DNA of 64,000 bases from Flavobacterium sp. KS-LB2 (GTDB lineage: Bacteria; Bacteroidota; Bacteroidia; Flavobacteriales; Flavobacteriaceae), in NCBI RefSeq assembly GCF_036895565.1, contig NZ_CP145904.1:1054001-1118000 (forward strand), written 5' to 3'. Each line of letters starts with the position of its first letter. Position 1 is the stretch's first letter. Shown in pieces: positions 17,991 through 27,887 of this stretch. Below the pieces are notes generated by a model that had not been told where the DNA came from, searched no databases, and worked only from the letters and a program-made list of their open reading frames with translations. A program made the position numbers and the translations under genes.

Positions 17991-19898
17991 ATGGAACAAA
18001 AAAAATTTGACCTCAATTCGATTATCGGTTTTGCATTAATTTTTGGTATTTTGGTTTGGATTATGTACCAAAATCAACCAGATCCTAAAGTAGTTGCTGC
18101 TGAAAAAGCTCAAAAAGAGCTAGCTATTAAGCAGGCTAAAGCCAAAGAATTAGAGGAGAAAATAGTTGCAAAAGCTACTATTGCAGTTGCAACAACTGGA
18201 GATTCAACACAATTGGCACAATTGCAAAAAACCTTAGGGAATTTTGCGTATTCTGCGACACTTCCTTCTGCGAAAGCGGGTGTTACCACTATCGAAAATG
18301 AATTGGTAAAGTTGACAATTGCCAATAAAGGTGGGTACATTGTTGAAGCTACGTTAAAAAAATTCGAAAAATTCAAGAAAGGTTCTGGACAATTGGTTGA
18401 ATTGATAAAAGACAACAATGCCAATTTAAATGTACAATTGCTAACCAGTGATAACCGTACTTTAAATTCTAAAGACTTGTTTTTTGAACCTACTGTAACA
18501 AAAATAGGAGCAGACCAAGTCTTGTCTATGAAATTGAAAGCGGGAGCTAACGAGTTTTTGGAATATAAATACATATTGAAGCCAAACGATTATATGATTG
18601 GTTTTGATATTCGTTCTCAAGGATTGAACAAAGTTTTAAATACTTCTAAACCGTTAGATTTAGAATGGGATTTGAAAACGTTTAGAAATGAGAAAAGTGT
18701 ATCTTACGAAAACCGTTATACTGAAATATATTTTGAGCATAAAGAAGGAAAAGTTGATTATGCAGGTTTAGGCCAATCAGAAGAATCGGATCTTGAAAAA
18801 GCAACTTTTGTAGCTTTTAAACAGCATTTTTTCTCTACAATACTTTTGACAAAAACTCCTTTCGAAACGGCTAAAGTGAAGTCGGATAATCTGGTTAAAG
18901 ATGATAAAATCGATACCACTTTTACGAAACAATTTAAAGCAAACATACCATTAGCTTTTGAAAATGGAGAGTTAGATCATAAAATGAGTTGGTATTTTGG
19001 TCCAACAGATTACAAGACTTTAAGTCATTATGATAAAAATTTAGAAAAAATTATCTCATTGGGTTGGGGAATTTTTGGATGGATTAATAAATTTATTTTT
19101 ATTCCATTATTTGGATTTTTAAGTACTTACATTGCTTACGGGATTGCTATTATTGTTTTTACAATACTAATAAAATTAGCAATGTCGCCTATTACGTTCA
19201 AATCATTCTTGTCACAAGCCAAGATGAAAGTATTGCGACCTGAAATTACAGAATTGGGAGAAAAATTTAAAAAAGACCCAATGAAGAAACAGCAAGAAAC
19301 GATGAAATTGTACAACAAAGCGGGTGTGAATCCTATGGCGGGATGTATTCCAGCCTTGATTCAGCTTCCTTTTATGTACGCTTCCTTTCAGTTTTTCCCA
19401 TCGGCTTTTGAGTTAAGACAAAAAAGTTTCCTTTGGGCGGATGATTTATCTTCTTTTGATGAAATAATACGTTTGCCTTTCTATATTCCTTTTTACGGGA
19501 ATCACATCAGTTTGTTTCCAGTACTTGCCTCAATTGCTATTTTCTTCTATATGAAAATGACATCTGGTGATCAGCAAATGGCCGCTCCGCAACAAGAAGG
19601 AATGCCGGATATGGCGAAGATGATGAAAATAATGATTTATGTTTCGCCAATCATGATGTTGTTCTTCTTTAATAGTTATGGTGCAGGATTGAGTTTGTAT
19701 AACTTTATCTCGAATCTAATAACCATTGGAATTATGATTGTCATCAAAAGATACTTTATCGACAGTGATAAGATTCATGCTCAAATTCAAGAAAATAAAT
19801 TGAAAGAGCCAAAGAAACAAGGTAAATTCCAGAAAAAACTACAAGAAGTAATGGAACAAGCCGAAGCACAAAAAGCATTAGACAAAAAGAAAAAATAA
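17991..19898 (+). CDS. yidC: Membrane protein insertase YidC/OxaA
   Basis: This 635-residue insertase places proteins in the inner membrane, alone or with SecYEG. One N-terminal membrane segment (IIGFALIFGILVWIMY) is followed by a large periplasmic beta domain (about 80-350) and the conserved C-terminal five-helix core (KLAMSPITFKSFLSQAKMK, NPMAGCIPALIQLPFMYASF, YGAGLSLYNFISN). A positively charged tail rich in Lys and Gln follows, suited to ribosome contact. It lies 66 bp after pyrG and is closed by a strong terminator. Confidence 0.96.
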   Translation: MEQKKFDLNSIIGFALIFGILVWIMYQNQPDPKVVAAEKAQKELAIKQAKAKELEEKIVAKATIAVATTGDSTQLAQLQKTLGNFAYSATLPSAKAGVTTIENELVKLTIANKGGYIVEATLKKFEKFKKGSGQLVELIKDNNANLNVQLLTSDNRTLNSKDLFFEPTVTKIGADQVLSMKLKAGANEFLEYKYILKPNDYMIGFDIRSQGLNKVLNTSKPLDLEWDLKTFRNEKSVSYENRYTEIYFEHKEGKVDYAGLGQSEESDLEKATFVAFKQHFFSTILLTKTPFETAKVKSDNLVKDDKIDTTFTKQFKANIPLAFENGELDHKMSWYFGPTDYKTLSHYDKNLEKIISLGWGIFGWINKFIFIPLFGFLSTYIAYGIAIIVFTILIKLAMSPITFKSFLSQAKMKVLRPEITELGEKFKKDPMKKQQETMKLYNKAGVNPMAGCIPALIQLPFMYASFQFFPSAFELRQKSFLWADDLSSFDEIIRLPFYIPFYGNHISLFPVLASIAIFFYMKMTSGDQQMAAPQQEGMPDMAKMMKIMIYVSPIMMLFFFNSYGAGLSLYNFISNLITIGIMIVIKRYFIDSDKIHAQIQENKLKEPKKQGKFQKKLQEVMEQAEAQKALDKKKK

Positions 19899-19908
19899 TG
19901 GATATAAA

Positions 19909-19938
19909 AAAAGCTCTCAGAAATGAGAGCTTTTTTTT
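19909..19938 (+). terminator. Intrinsic terminator after yidC
   Basis: An 11-bp stem AAAAGCTCTCA/TGAGAGCTTTT with a tight 4-base loop is followed by a T-run. The A-tract on the other side makes it bidirectional for the convergent FAS1 gene. Confidence 0.9.
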
Positions 19939-19950
19939 GTTCTAAAAAAA

Positions 19951-20910
19951 TTAAAGAATGGGTAGTAATACTTTATCAATGGCATGAATCACTCCATTGG
20001 AACATTGGACATCAGTGATAATAATATTTGAAATCCTGTTATTAGCATCTTTAATTTTTGCACCTCCAGTAAGTTGTATGCTAAATGTTTGAGCTGGAGT
20101 AAGAATTGGAGTCACAACTTGTCCTTCGGTTAAACTAGCAGCTAACACATTAGCAGGACTTACCACATGGTATTGTAATACTTTAGTTAAGTTTGCAGCT
20201 GAAACACCCGCAATTCCTCCAGGAGCAAGTTCCGTATTCAAAGCTGTAAAAGCATTATTTGTAGGGGCAAAAACGGTGAATGGACCTGTTGCAGACAATG
20301 CGGTGATAAAATTAGGTTGACCAGAACGATTTAGGACACTTACTAAAGTGCTAAAATTAGCGTTTGCTGCAGCGTGAGTTACAATGGTAGGTAGATCAAT
20401 GACTTTATCTACAATGTGAATCACTCCATTTGAAGCCATGATGTCAGCAGCAGTAACTGTTGCTACTCCATTTAGTTTTACTCCAGCAGATAGATCAACA
20501 TACATACTAAGGTTATTTGTTGTTGATGCAGTTCCTTTGGCTAAAGTTTTAATATAACCTGTGCTTAAATCAGTAGATTTTACTGAACCCGAAACAACAT
20601 GATTTAATAGTATTTGCGTCAAAGCCTCTTTTGGGACATCATTTATTGTTGCATAGGGAGTTGTGGCTAAAAAAGCGGTAAATGCTTCATTAGTAGGAGC
20701 AAAAACTGTGAATGGACCAGCGCCTTGTAAAGTAGTTGCTAATTCGGCTTTCGTTAGTGCTTGAACTAAGATGCTTAAATTTGCAGTAGCAACTGCTTTT
20801 CCGGTAATAGTGTTGTCAGTTACTTCAGTGTTGTCGTCATCACACGACACTGAAAAGATTGCGAATAATACAATCAGAACCAAATTCCTAATTTTAGATA
20901 CATTTTTCAT
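19951..20910 (-). CDS. Lipoprotein with two fasciclin (FAS1) domains
   Basis: This 319-residue lipoprotein (signal ending FSVSCDDDNTE, acidic residues after Cys) has two FAS1 repeats, at about 38-175 and 180-318. Each carries the paired signatures GPFTVFAPTNEAFTAF or GPFTVFAPTNNAFTAL, NHVVSG or YHVVSP, and NGVIHIVDKVI or NGVIHAIDKVLLP. FAS1 domains mediate adhesion at cell surfaces. The CDDD motif after the signal resembles Bacteroidota surface-export signals, so it may be surface exposed. Confidence 0.92.
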   Translation of the reverse strand: MKNVSKIRNLVLIVLFAIFSVSCDDDNTEVTDNTITGKAVATANLSILVQALTKAELATTLQGAGPFTVFAPTNEAFTAFLATTPYATINDVPKEALTQILLNHVVSGSVKSTDLSTGYIKTLAKGTASTTNNLSMYVDLSAGVKLNGVATVTAADIMASNGVIHIVDKVIDLPTIVTHAAANANFSTLVSVLNRSGQPNFITALSATGPFTVFAPTNNAFTALNTELAPGGIAGVSAANLTKVLQYHVVSPANVLAASLTEGQVVTPILTPAQTFSIQLTGGAKIKDANNRISNIIITDVQCSNGVIHAIDKVLLPIL

Positions 20911-21373
20911 AGTGTTTGTTGTTTATTTGTTTCCACGAAAATAATAAATTGATTTTGTATTTTGTTTAATTTTTCAATAAAAAGAATAAACAAAATAAAA
21001 GTTTAATATTTTTTTTAGGTTTGTTTAATTTTTGTTTTTTGTGATTTCTAAGGTGCGTAAGTATTTGTTATGTAGCTGTATAAGTATTTTTGTTTGTTTT
21101 CGATTTATTCTTTTTCTAAAAAAAATAAGATTATGATTAAACAATTTATAATGATTGGTTTAAAGTAGTTATTGAACTAAATCCAAGAGTAGTTTTCCCG
21201 TAATCACTACTATTTAAAATTTGAAGTTGTTCCCTATTTTGCTATGTCTGAAATGAGAATCGTACTATTTTTATGAAATTTCGACTAATGTCCTACTATA
21301 ATAAATTTGTAAATTTGCTGAAATAAAATAGTAGTTTATCAGTTTTATAGTAATACCTAAATGCATAGTAATA
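20911..21373. other. AT-rich divergent intergenic region with a repeated box
   Basis: This 463-bp gene-free region contains TTTGTTTAATTTTT at 20961 and again at 21020, with an inverted relative (GAATAAACAAAAT) at 20984-20996, all upstream of the FAS1 gene. No ORF and no clear TAnnTTTG element were seen. The boxes could bind a regulator or be low-complexity coincidence. Confidence 0.4.
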
Positions 21374-22090
21374 ATGAATAAATATCAGATTAGTTTTTTT
21401 GCCTTTTTGAGTTTTGTGCTTTTCAGCCAAAATATATTATCACAAACGGATTCCAACAAGTTAGACGAGAAAGGGAAAAAGCATGGAGTATGGAAAGGAT
21501 TTTATGAAGAATCAAAACGACCGCGATATGAAGGAACTTTTGAGCACGGAAAAGAAATTGGAATTTTTAGTTTTTTTGATGATACCAAAGCTAAATCTAT
21601 AATAGCCACTAGAGAATTTAATGCAAAAGACAATTCAGCTTATACTATTTTTTATGATCAGAATAAAAATAAAGTAAGTGAAGGAAAAGTGGTCAATAAA
21701 TTATTTGAAGGAGAATGGAAGTACTACCATCAAGCTTCTCCGGCTATTATGACTATAGAAAATTACGTAAATGGAAAGTTGGAAGGCTTGCGTACCGTTT
21801 TTTATCCTAGTGGTAAAATTGCTGAAGAAATAAGTTATAGAAACAATTTGAAAAATGGTTTTTATAAAAAATATACTGAAAAAGGAGTTGTACTTGAGGA
21901 GTCCATTTTCAAGAATAATAGGTATAGTGGTTTAGCTATCTTTAGCGATACAAATGGCAATGTAGTCTCTAAAGGACAGTTTGTAAATGGAAAAAAGTCA
22001 GGAATTTGGCAGTTTTTCGAAAAAGGAAAATTAGTCAAAGAAACGAATATGAGTTTACCTGAAAACGCTTCGAAGGTCAAAAATAATTAA
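21374..22090 (+). CDS. Secreted MORN-repeat (YwqK-type) protein
   Basis: This 238-residue exported protein (signal to about 24) consists of MORN-2-like repeats with the pattern 'G.w..yy.nGk...e..y.nGk..G.....y..G': KHGVWKGFYEESKRPRYEGT, FEGEWKYYHQ, YVNGKLEGLRTVFYPSGKI, FVNGKKSGIWQFFEKGKLV. Such proteins are often labelled YwqK antitoxin-like, but no toxin gene is adjacent and the signal peptide argues for an envelope role. It has no clear operon partner, since mnmA has its own promoter element. Confidence 0.8.
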   Translation: MNKYQISFFAFLSFVLFSQNILSQTDSNKLDEKGKKHGVWKGFYEESKRPRYEGTFEHGKEIGIFSFFDDTKAKSIIATREFNAKDNSAYTIFYDQNKNKVSEGKVVNKLFEGEWKYYHQASPAIMTIENYVNGKLEGLRTVFYPSGKIAEEISYRNNLKNGFYKKYTEKGVVLEESIFKNNRYSGLAIFSDTNGNVVSKGQFVNGKKSGIWQFFEKGKLVKETNMSLPENASKVKNN

Positions 22091-22125
22091 CGGTATCGTT
22101 AACAAATACTGTTGTAAATCTTTTG

Positions 22126-22133
22126 TAACTTTG
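22126..22133 (+). promoter_or_regulatory. -7 element for mnmA
   Basis: TAACTTTG matches TAnnTTTG and ends 29 bp before the ATG at 22163. The -33 region is not convincing. Confidence 0.5.
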
Positions 22134-22162
22134 CACTCTTGTAAAATTTTAATTTTTTGAAG

Positions 22163-23350
22163 ATGAAGCGTGTTGTTGTTGGACTTTCTGGAGGTGTAGA
22201 TTCAAGTGTTGCTGCATATTTATTGCAACAACAAGGGTATGAAGTTATAGGCCTTTTTATGAAAAATTGGCATGATGATTCGGTTACCATTTCTAATGAA
22301 TGCCCGTGGTTAGAAGACAGTAACGACGCTTTGTTAGTGGCTGAAAAGTTAGGAATCCCTTTCCAAACAGTTGATTTAAGTGAAGAATATAAAGAGAAAA
22401 TCGTGGACTATATGTTCAACGAATATGAAAAAGGACGTACTCCAAATCCTGACGTACTTTGTAATCGCGAAATAAAATTTGATGTTTTCATGAAAATTGC
22501 TTTAAGTCTTGGTGCTGATTATGTGGCAACAGGACATTACTGTCAAAAAAGCGAAATCGAAGTTAACGGCGAAACGGTTTATCAATTGAAAGCCGGTGCT
22601 GATACCAATAAAGATCAATCGTATTTTCTGTGTCAATTATCGCAAGAGCAATTGGCAAAATCATTATTTCCTATTGGAGAATTAACCAAGCCTGAAGTTC
22701 GTGAAATAGCAGCTCAAATGGATTTGATTACTGCTGAAAAGAAAGATTCTCAAGGATTATGTTTTATTGGAAAAGTACGTTTGCCTGAATTTTTACAGCA
22801 AAAATTACAGCCAAAAGACGGAGTTATAATTCAAATTGATAAAAACGACCCTATATATAGTTTAGAAAAAGAAGCAGAATTAACGATTGAAAATAGTTTA
22901 TTATCTGAGGCTCGAAAAATTCCATATACTCTAGAAATGGGAAAAATAGTAGGAAAACATCAAGGTGCTCATTATTTTACCATTGGACAACGAAAAGGAT
23001 TAAATGTTGGAGGAACGACTGATCCTTTGTTTATCATTGCCACTAATGTGGAAACCAATACGATTTATACTGGATTGACCAGTCAACACCCGGGATTATT
23101 CAAGAAAGCCTTGTTTATAGAAAAAACGGAAGTGCATTGGATTCGGGAAGACATGACTTTGGCTAATGGGGAAACTATGCAAGTAATGGCTAGAATTCGA
23201 TACCGACAACCATTACAAAGTGCTACATTACATCAATTTGAAAACGGAATGTATGTTGCCTTTGATGAACCACAATCTGCAATAACAGAAGGGCAATTCG
23301 TAGCTTGGTATTTAGGGGAAGAATTAGTTGGTTCGGGAGTAATTTCATAG
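22163..23350 (+). CDS. mnmA: tRNA-specific 2-thiouridylase MnmA
   Basis: The enzyme adds sulfur to U34 of Lys, Glu and Gln tRNAs. From the ATG at 22163 it has 395 residues. The N-terminal PP-loop is [15 protein letters not shown], and the two catalytic cysteines are in [11 protein letters not shown] and QGLCFIGK. The family phrase [15 protein letters not shown] and a C-terminal beta-barrel follow. The frame also opens at a TTG two codons earlier, but the ATG fits the family. Confidence 0.95.
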   Translation: MKRVVVGLSGGVDSSVAAYLLQQQGYEVIGLFMKNWHDDSVTISNECPWLEDSNDALLVAEKLGIPFQTVDLSEEYKEKIVDYMFNEYEKGRTPNPDVLCNREIKFDVFMKIALSLGADYVATGHYCQKSEIEVNGETVYQLKAGADTNKDQSYFLCQLSQEQLAKSLFPIGELTKPEVREIAAQMDLITAEKKDSQGLCFIGKVRLPEFLQQKLQPKDGVIIQIDKNDPIYSLEKEAELTIENSLLSEARKIPYTLEMGKIVGKHQGAHYFTIGQRKGLNVGGTTDPLFIIATNVETNTIYTGLTSQHPGLFKKALFIEKTEVHWIREDMTLANGETMQVMARIRYRQPLQSATLHQFENGMYVAFDEPQSAITEGQFVAWYLGEELVGSGVIS

Positions 23351-23485
23351 TTTAGTGTTTTATTAATTGATAAGGAATAAAAAAACAAATGCTTTTCTGG
23401 GATTTAGTAGATTCTACCAAATAATGATGATGATTCAATCCTGACAATAGTTAGCATTTTTAGAACCAAAAAAATAAAGTTAACT

Positions 23486-25102
23486 ATGAAAAAAATCTAT
23501 ACATTTCTTTTTTTATTGATTGCATCGGCTGTTTTTTCTCAACAAGATGCTTGGATCTATTTTAATGCAAAACCAAATTCTCAATTTTATTTTGATTCTC
23601 CTTTGGAAATGCTAACTCAAAGAGCATTAGACAGAAGAGCAAATCAAAATATTGCTATCGATTTTAAAGATATTCCAGTTGAGGAATCTTATATCGATCA
23701 AGTAAAATTAGCTTCGGGAATCACTGTTATGGCAAAATCTAAATGGATGAACGCAGTTCATGTTCGTGGTTCACAAGCGAACATAAATGCCTTAGCAATG
23801 CTTTCTTTTGTTAGTAAGGTTGATTTTGCGGATAACTCGTTGAATCAATCGGCAAAAATTGCGAAGCCTTCAAAAAGAGCAAAAGTCAATAAGACGAGTA
23901 AGACAAAAATTAACTATTCCTACGGTTCTTCATTGAATCAAATCCAGATGCTTAACGGACACTTATTACACCAGCAAGATTATACGGGTTCCGGTAAAAT
24001 AATAGCTGTTTTAGATGCTGGATTTCCCGGAGTAAATACAGCTCAACCTTTTGAAAGATTAAGATCTAATAATAGGATTTTAGGTGGTTATAATTTTGTT
24101 TTAAGAGATTCTGATTTTTATACGGGAGTTTCACACGGAACTTCGGTACTTTCTTCAATGGGTGGTTACAAAGAAAATTCGTTAGTAGGAACAGCGCCAG
24201 ACGCCTCTTATTATTTGTTTATTACTGAAGATGATACCTCTGAAAACCCTGTTGAAGAATCGCTTTGGGTTGAGGCAGCAGAAAGAGCAGACAGTTTAGG
24301 AGTGGATATTATCAATACTTCTTTGGGGTACTTTGATTATGATAACGATGCCTACAGTCACACTTACAGTCAAATGAATGGTACAACGACATTCATGTCT
24401 CGTGCTGCGGAAATTGCTTTTAGCAGAGGAATGATTTTAGTAACTTCTGCAGGTAATTCTGGTGGTACTTCAAATCCAAATATTGCTGTTCCCGCCGATG
24501 CTGCTTCAGTAATTGCAGTAGGTGCTGTAAATTCTTCAGAAGTAGTGACCTCATTTAGTTCAATTGGTCCTTCTTTTGACGGAAGAATAAAACCTGAGGT
24601 AATGGCACAAGGACAAGAAGCAATAGTCTCAGATCCTGCAGGTAATATAGTAACTGCTAATGGTACTTCTTTTTCAAGTCCAATAATGGCTGGAATGATT
24701 GCTTGTTTGTGGCAGGCATTTCCTCAAAAAACAAATCGGGAAATTAGAGATTTGATACTCAAATCATCAGATAGATTTTCAGCTCCCAACAATCAATATG
24801 GATTTGGAATTCCTGATTTTGCTTTAGCTGCAAGTAACTTATTGTCATTAGAATCTGTTTCTAAAGATGATTTTATAGTGTATCCTAATCCAGCAAGTGA
24901 TACTATTTCCGTTTCTTTACCAGCGAATTTTGGCGATGGAACTTTATTTATTTACTCCATTTTAGGACAAAAAATAGTAGAGCAAAAAATAACGGCTGAT
25001 AGGCCTATCATTTCATTGAAATCATTGAATGAAGGTGTATATCTGTATAAAATGGAATCAGATGGTTTTTCTAAAACAGGAAAAATCATTAAAAAATTAT
25101 AG
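23486..25102 (+). CDS. Secreted subtilisin-like (S8) serine protease with T9SS sorting domain
   Basis: This 538-residue exported protease has a signal peptide (1-18), an I9-like propeptide region to about 130, then the S8 catalytic domain with D177 (IIAVLDAGFPG), H217 (VSHGTSV), N324 (SAGNSGG) and S395 (NGTSFSSP). The last 75 or so residues (DFIVYPNPASDTISVSLP ... GVYLYKM) are a type A T9SS C-terminal domain, so it should be secreted by the type IX system and anchored or released at the surface. The flavin oxidoreductase follows after 12 bp. Confidence 0.93.
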   Translation: MKKIYTFLFLLIASAVFSQQDAWIYFNAKPNSQFYFDSPLEMLTQRALDRRANQNIAIDFKDIPVEESYIDQVKLASGITVMAKSKWMNAVHVRGSQANINALAMLSFVSKVDFADNSLNQSAKIAKPSKRAKVNKTSKTKINYSYGSSLNQIQMLNGHLLHQQDYTGSGKIIAVLDAGFPGVNTAQPFERLRSNNRILGGYNFVLRDSDFYTGVSHGTSVLSSMGGYKENSLVGTAPDASYYLFITEDDTSENPVEESLWVEAAERADSLGVDIINTSLGYFDYDNDAYSHTYSQMNGTTTFMSRAAEIAFSRGMILVTSAGNSGGTSNPNIAVPADAASVIAVGAVNSSEVVTSFSSIGPSFDGRIKPEVMAQGQEAIVSDPAGNIVTANGTSFSSPIMAGMIACLWQAFPQKTNREIRDLILKSSDRFSAPNNQYGFGIPDFALAASNLLSLESVSKDDFIVYPNPASDTISVSLPANFGDGTLFIYSILGQKIVEQKITADRPIISLKSLNEGVYLYKMESDGFSKTGKIIKKL

Positions 25103-25114
25103 CATCATAAGCAC

Positions 25115-26059
25115 ATGAATAGAATCACGGAACTTTTTAAAATTAAATATCCAATTATTCAAGGAGGAATGATTTGGAATAGTGGTTATAAATTAGCAAG
25201 TGCAGTAAGTAATGCAGGAGGTTTAGGATTGATTGGAGCTGGTTCCATGTATCCTGAAGTGCTGCGCGAACACATTCAAAAATGTAAAAAGGCCACTTCA
25301 AAACCTTTTGGAGTAAATGTTCCGATGTTGTATCCCAATATCGAAGAAATCATGAAAATCATCGTTGATGAAGGAGTGAAAATCGTTTTTACTTCGGCTG
25401 GGAACCCAAAAACATGGACGGCTTATTTGAAAGAGAATGGTATAACTGTTGTTCATGTAGTGAGCAGTTCTGTTTTTGCATTAAAAGCGCAGGATGCAGG
25501 AGTTGATGCAATTGTTGCCGAGGGTTTTGAAGCCGGCGGGCATAATGGTAGAGAGGAAACAACTACATTAACACTGATTCCCATGGTGAAACAAGCAATT
25601 ACTATTCCGTTGATTGCTGCGGGAGGTATTGCTACTGGTCGTAGTATGCTGGCAACTATGATATTGGGCGCTGATGGGGTTCAGGTAGGAAGTAGATTTG
25701 CAGCCTCAGTAGAGTCATCTGCGCATGAAAATTTTAAGGAAACCATCGTTAATGTTAAAGAAGGGGATACTCAGCTCACTTTAAAAGAACTTGCTCCTGT
25801 TCGATTGATTAAAAATAAATTTTATCAGGATGTTCAGCGATTGTATGAAAAATGTCCAACTAAAGAAGAATTAATAGATTTGCTTGGAAGAGCAAGAGCA
25901 AAACGCGGGATGTTTGAAGGTGATTTAATAGAAGGAGAATTAGAGATAGGACAAATAGCAGGGTTAATTCATGATATCAAACCAGCAGCAACAATTATTG
26001 ATGAAATGATAATTGATTTTGAAACCGCTAGAAAAGAAATGATTCATTTTGATTTTTAA
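25115..26059 (+). CDS. FMN-dependent nitronate monooxygenase / enoyl-ACP reductase II-like enzyme
   Basis: This 314-residue TIM-barrel flavoprotein carries KYPIIQGGMIWNSGYKLA, AVSNAGGLGLIGAG, the active-site region AEGFEAGGHNGREE with the histidine typical of nitronate monooxygenases, and the phosphate-binding IAAGGIATGRSM with GADGVQVGSRF. FabK-type enoyl reductases share this fold, and the reaction cannot be chosen from sequence reading alone. It lies 12 bp after the protease and 11 bp before a small secreted protein, probably one transcript. Confidence 0.88.
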   Translation: MNRITELFKIKYPIIQGGMIWNSGYKLASAVSNAGGLGLIGAGSMYPEVLREHIQKCKKATSKPFGVNVPMLYPNIEEIMKIIVDEGVKIVFTSAGNPKTWTAYLKENGITVVHVVSSSVFALKAQDAGVDAIVAEGFEAGGHNGREETTTLTLIPMVKQAITIPLIAAGGIATGRSMLATMILGADGVQVGSRFAASVESSAHENFKETIVNVKEGDTQLTLKELAPVRLIKNKFYQDVQRLYEKCPTKEELIDLLGRARAKRGMFEGDLIEGELEIGQIAGLIHDIKPAATIIDEMIIDFETARKEMIHFDF

Positions 26060-26070
26060 TTGATTAAGGA

Positions 26071-26481
26071 ATGATAAAGACAAAAATATATATAGTATTG
26101 CTTTTTTTAGTAATGGGATTGCAATATTCCTTTGGTCAAAATTATAAATTTAAAACTTCGGGTTTTAGTGTTTTAGAAAAAACAGAAAAGGGAAAATGGG
26201 GCAAGTGGTCTGATTTAGATTTGGTCAATATTTTAGTCACATTGGATACCGATAAAAATAGAATAGTAGTTTATTCTCAAATCATTCAGTTGTTTGAAAT
26301 CATTGATTATCAAACCATTGAGGAGAATGATACTGATATTGTTTATTCGTTTACCTGCAAGAATAATGAAGGTTTAGATTGTACGGTTTCTATAATTACC
26401 CGAAAAAAACAAGATAATAGGAAGCAATTGTATATCAACTATGAAGACCGGATTATTGTGTATAATATTTTTAATATGTGA
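26071..26481 (+). CDS. Small secreted protein of unknown function
   Basis: This 136-residue protein has a signal peptide to about 22 (MGLQYSFGQ). The mature part is beta-rich with TEKGKWGKWSDLDLVNILV and ends KQLYINYEDRIIVYNIFNM. I do not recognise the family. It is the last gene of the protease-oxidoreductase run and is closed by a bidirectional hairpin. Confidence 0.65.
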   Translation: MIKTKIYIVLLFLVMGLQYSFGQNYKFKTSGFSVLEKTEKGKWGKWSDLDLVNILVTLDTDKNRIVVYSQIIQLFEIIDYQTIEENDTDIVYSFTCKNNEGLDCTVSIITRKKQDNRKQLYINYEDRIIVYNIFNM

Positions 26482-26493
26482 TGATTTGCATAA

Positions 26494-26543
26494 AAAAACG
26501 CTTCCTTTTGAAAGATTTAATCATTCAAACTGAAGCGTTTTCT
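26494..26543 (+). terminator. Bidirectional terminator between convergent genes
   Basis: The outer stem AAAACGCTTC/GAAGCGTTTT encloses an inner stem TTTGAA/TTCAAA. A-tract and T-tract flanks allow use by both converging genes. Confidence 0.8.
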
Positions 26544-26572
26544 AATATTAATTACTACATCAAGGTTAGAAT

Positions 26573-27013
26573 TTAAAGCTTTTCAATGTCTTTTATAAAT
26601 TCATCGTATTCTAAATAAAATAGTTCCAGAGCATTCATTTTCTCATTATAAAAGTCAAATATTTCATCCCAATAGTTGCGATTGCTCACACCGACTCCTA
26701 GTTTTTCAACCCAAATTCTGCTAATAGTTTTGCCACTTTCAAGTGTATGTTCTTTTTCGAAAACTAAGTCTTTTATGAATTCCTCTTCAAGAATAGTTTT
26801 TAGTGCTTCTAGTTTTTCGAAATAGGCAATTCTTTTTTCGTCGTTACGGTGTTCAATATCGATTAAAACTTGAGCTTTTTTATTGTCTACATAAAATTTA
26901 AAAGAGAAATCCTTGATTTTAGTGTCATATAAAACCCATTTTCGGGGATATTTTTCTGCGAATGCAATCCAGAATTCTCGCTTTAATCGTTGTGTTTCTT
27001 CTTTGCTATACAT
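26573..27013 (-). CDS. DUF4268-family protein
   Basis: This 146-residue soluble protein opens with a helical segment (EETQRLKREFWIAFAEKYP) and continues KFYVDNKKAQVLIDIEHRND and LEEEFIKDLVFEKEH, the pattern of DUF4268, a family found at the C-terminus of some restriction or nuclease-like proteins and as stand-alone proteins in Bacteroidota. No restriction genes are nearby, so a defence role is not supported here. Confidence 0.75.
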   Translation of the reverse strand: MYSKEETQRLKREFWIAFAEKYPRKWVLYDTKIKDFSFKFYVDNKKAQVLIDIEHRNDEKRIAYFEKLEALKTILEEEFIKDLVFEKEHTLESGKTISRIWVEKLGVGVSNRNYWDEIFDFYNEKMNALELFYLEYDEFIKDIEKL

Positions 27014-27107
27014 TGATAATTACTTTTTGGTTATAGAAAAACTTGTGCAATTGTATTTTCTAAACTATATTTATGAGCGGTTTTGTATGCAAAAATAGAC
27101 TTTGATT

Positions 27108-27749
27108 ATGAATTTTCAAGAATTTTTACGGTATGTTCCTAAATTAATTGAAGCAAGACTTCCAGCTTTTGATGCACATATAAAAATGGCGCCTTTAGAG
27201 CGATTAGAAAGCTTAAAAAATAGTAATATTGAAGATAAAAATCCAAGAATAGCAGCTGTAATGATGCTTTTTTATCCTAAAAATGAAAGAACACATTTGG
27301 TATTGATTGTCCGAAATTCCTATAAAGGGGTTCATTCGGCACAAATCGCATTTCCAGGTGGAAAATATGAGCTAGAAGATAAAGATTTTGCAGATACTGC
27401 ACTTCGGGAAACGCACGAAGAGGTTGGAATTCATCCAGATAAAATTGAGATTTTGAAACCATTTACAGAATTATATATCCCGCCAAGTAACTTCATGGTT
27501 CATCCTTTTTTGGGTATAAGTAAAGAAGAACTAGTGTTTGTACCACAACCTTCTGAAGTGGCAAATATTATCGAATTGCCGCTGTCGGTTTTCCTAGATG
27601 ATGCACTTGTTGTCGATACAAATTTATCTACTTCCTACGCAGATGATATTAGTATTCCAGCTTTTAAAATTGAAGAGCATATTGTATGGGGAGCTACAGC
27701 TATGATGTTGAGTGAGTTAAAGGAGGTTTTAAAAGAGGTTTTAAGATGA
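27108..27749 (+). CDS. NUDIX hydrolase, CoA-pyrophosphatase type
   Basis: From the ATG at 27108 this is a 213-residue protein. The NUDIX box is GGKYELEDKDFADTALRE followed by THEEVGI, preceded by HSAQIAFPGG, which is the CoA-pyrophosphatase variant (FPGG, TALRET.EE.G). It likely hydrolyses CoA or related dinucleotides to phosphopantetheine and adenosine phosphate. The longer frame from a TTG two codons upstream is not needed. Confidence 0.88.
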   Translation: MNFQEFLRYVPKLIEARLPAFDAHIKMAPLERLESLKNSNIEDKNPRIAAVMMLFYPKNERTHLVLIVRNSYKGVHSAQIAFPGGKYELEDKDFADTALRETHEEVGIHPDKIEILKPFTELYIPPSNFMVHPFLGISKEELVFVPQPSEVANIIELPLSVFLDDALVVDTNLSTSYADDISIPAFKIEEHIVWGATAMMLSELKEVLKEVLR

Positions 27750-27846
27750 AAAAGAAAATTTGGAGGGCAGGTAAGGTCTAGTAAATACAGTGTTTTTTTT
27801 TAAGAGTTCTATTGAATTCAGCAACCAACTTCAAATATAAATTTCG

Positions 27847-27854
27847 TAAGTTTG
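27847..27854 (+). promoter_or_regulatory. -7 element for the acyltransferase gene
   Basis: TAAGTTTG matches TAnnTTTG and ends 33 bp before the ATG at 27888. Confidence 0.5.
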
Positions 27855-27887
27855 TAATCCAAATTCACAAAAAAAATACACAATTTT

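Noticed and set aside
21374..22090. Toxin-antitoxin reading of the MORN (YwqK-type) gene
   Set aside because: It has a signal peptide and no adjacent toxin-like gene, so the common 'antitoxin' label is not supported here.
26573..27013. Restriction or defence role for the DUF4268 gene
   Set aside because: No methylase, nuclease or other defence gene is near; the neighbours are housekeeping genes.
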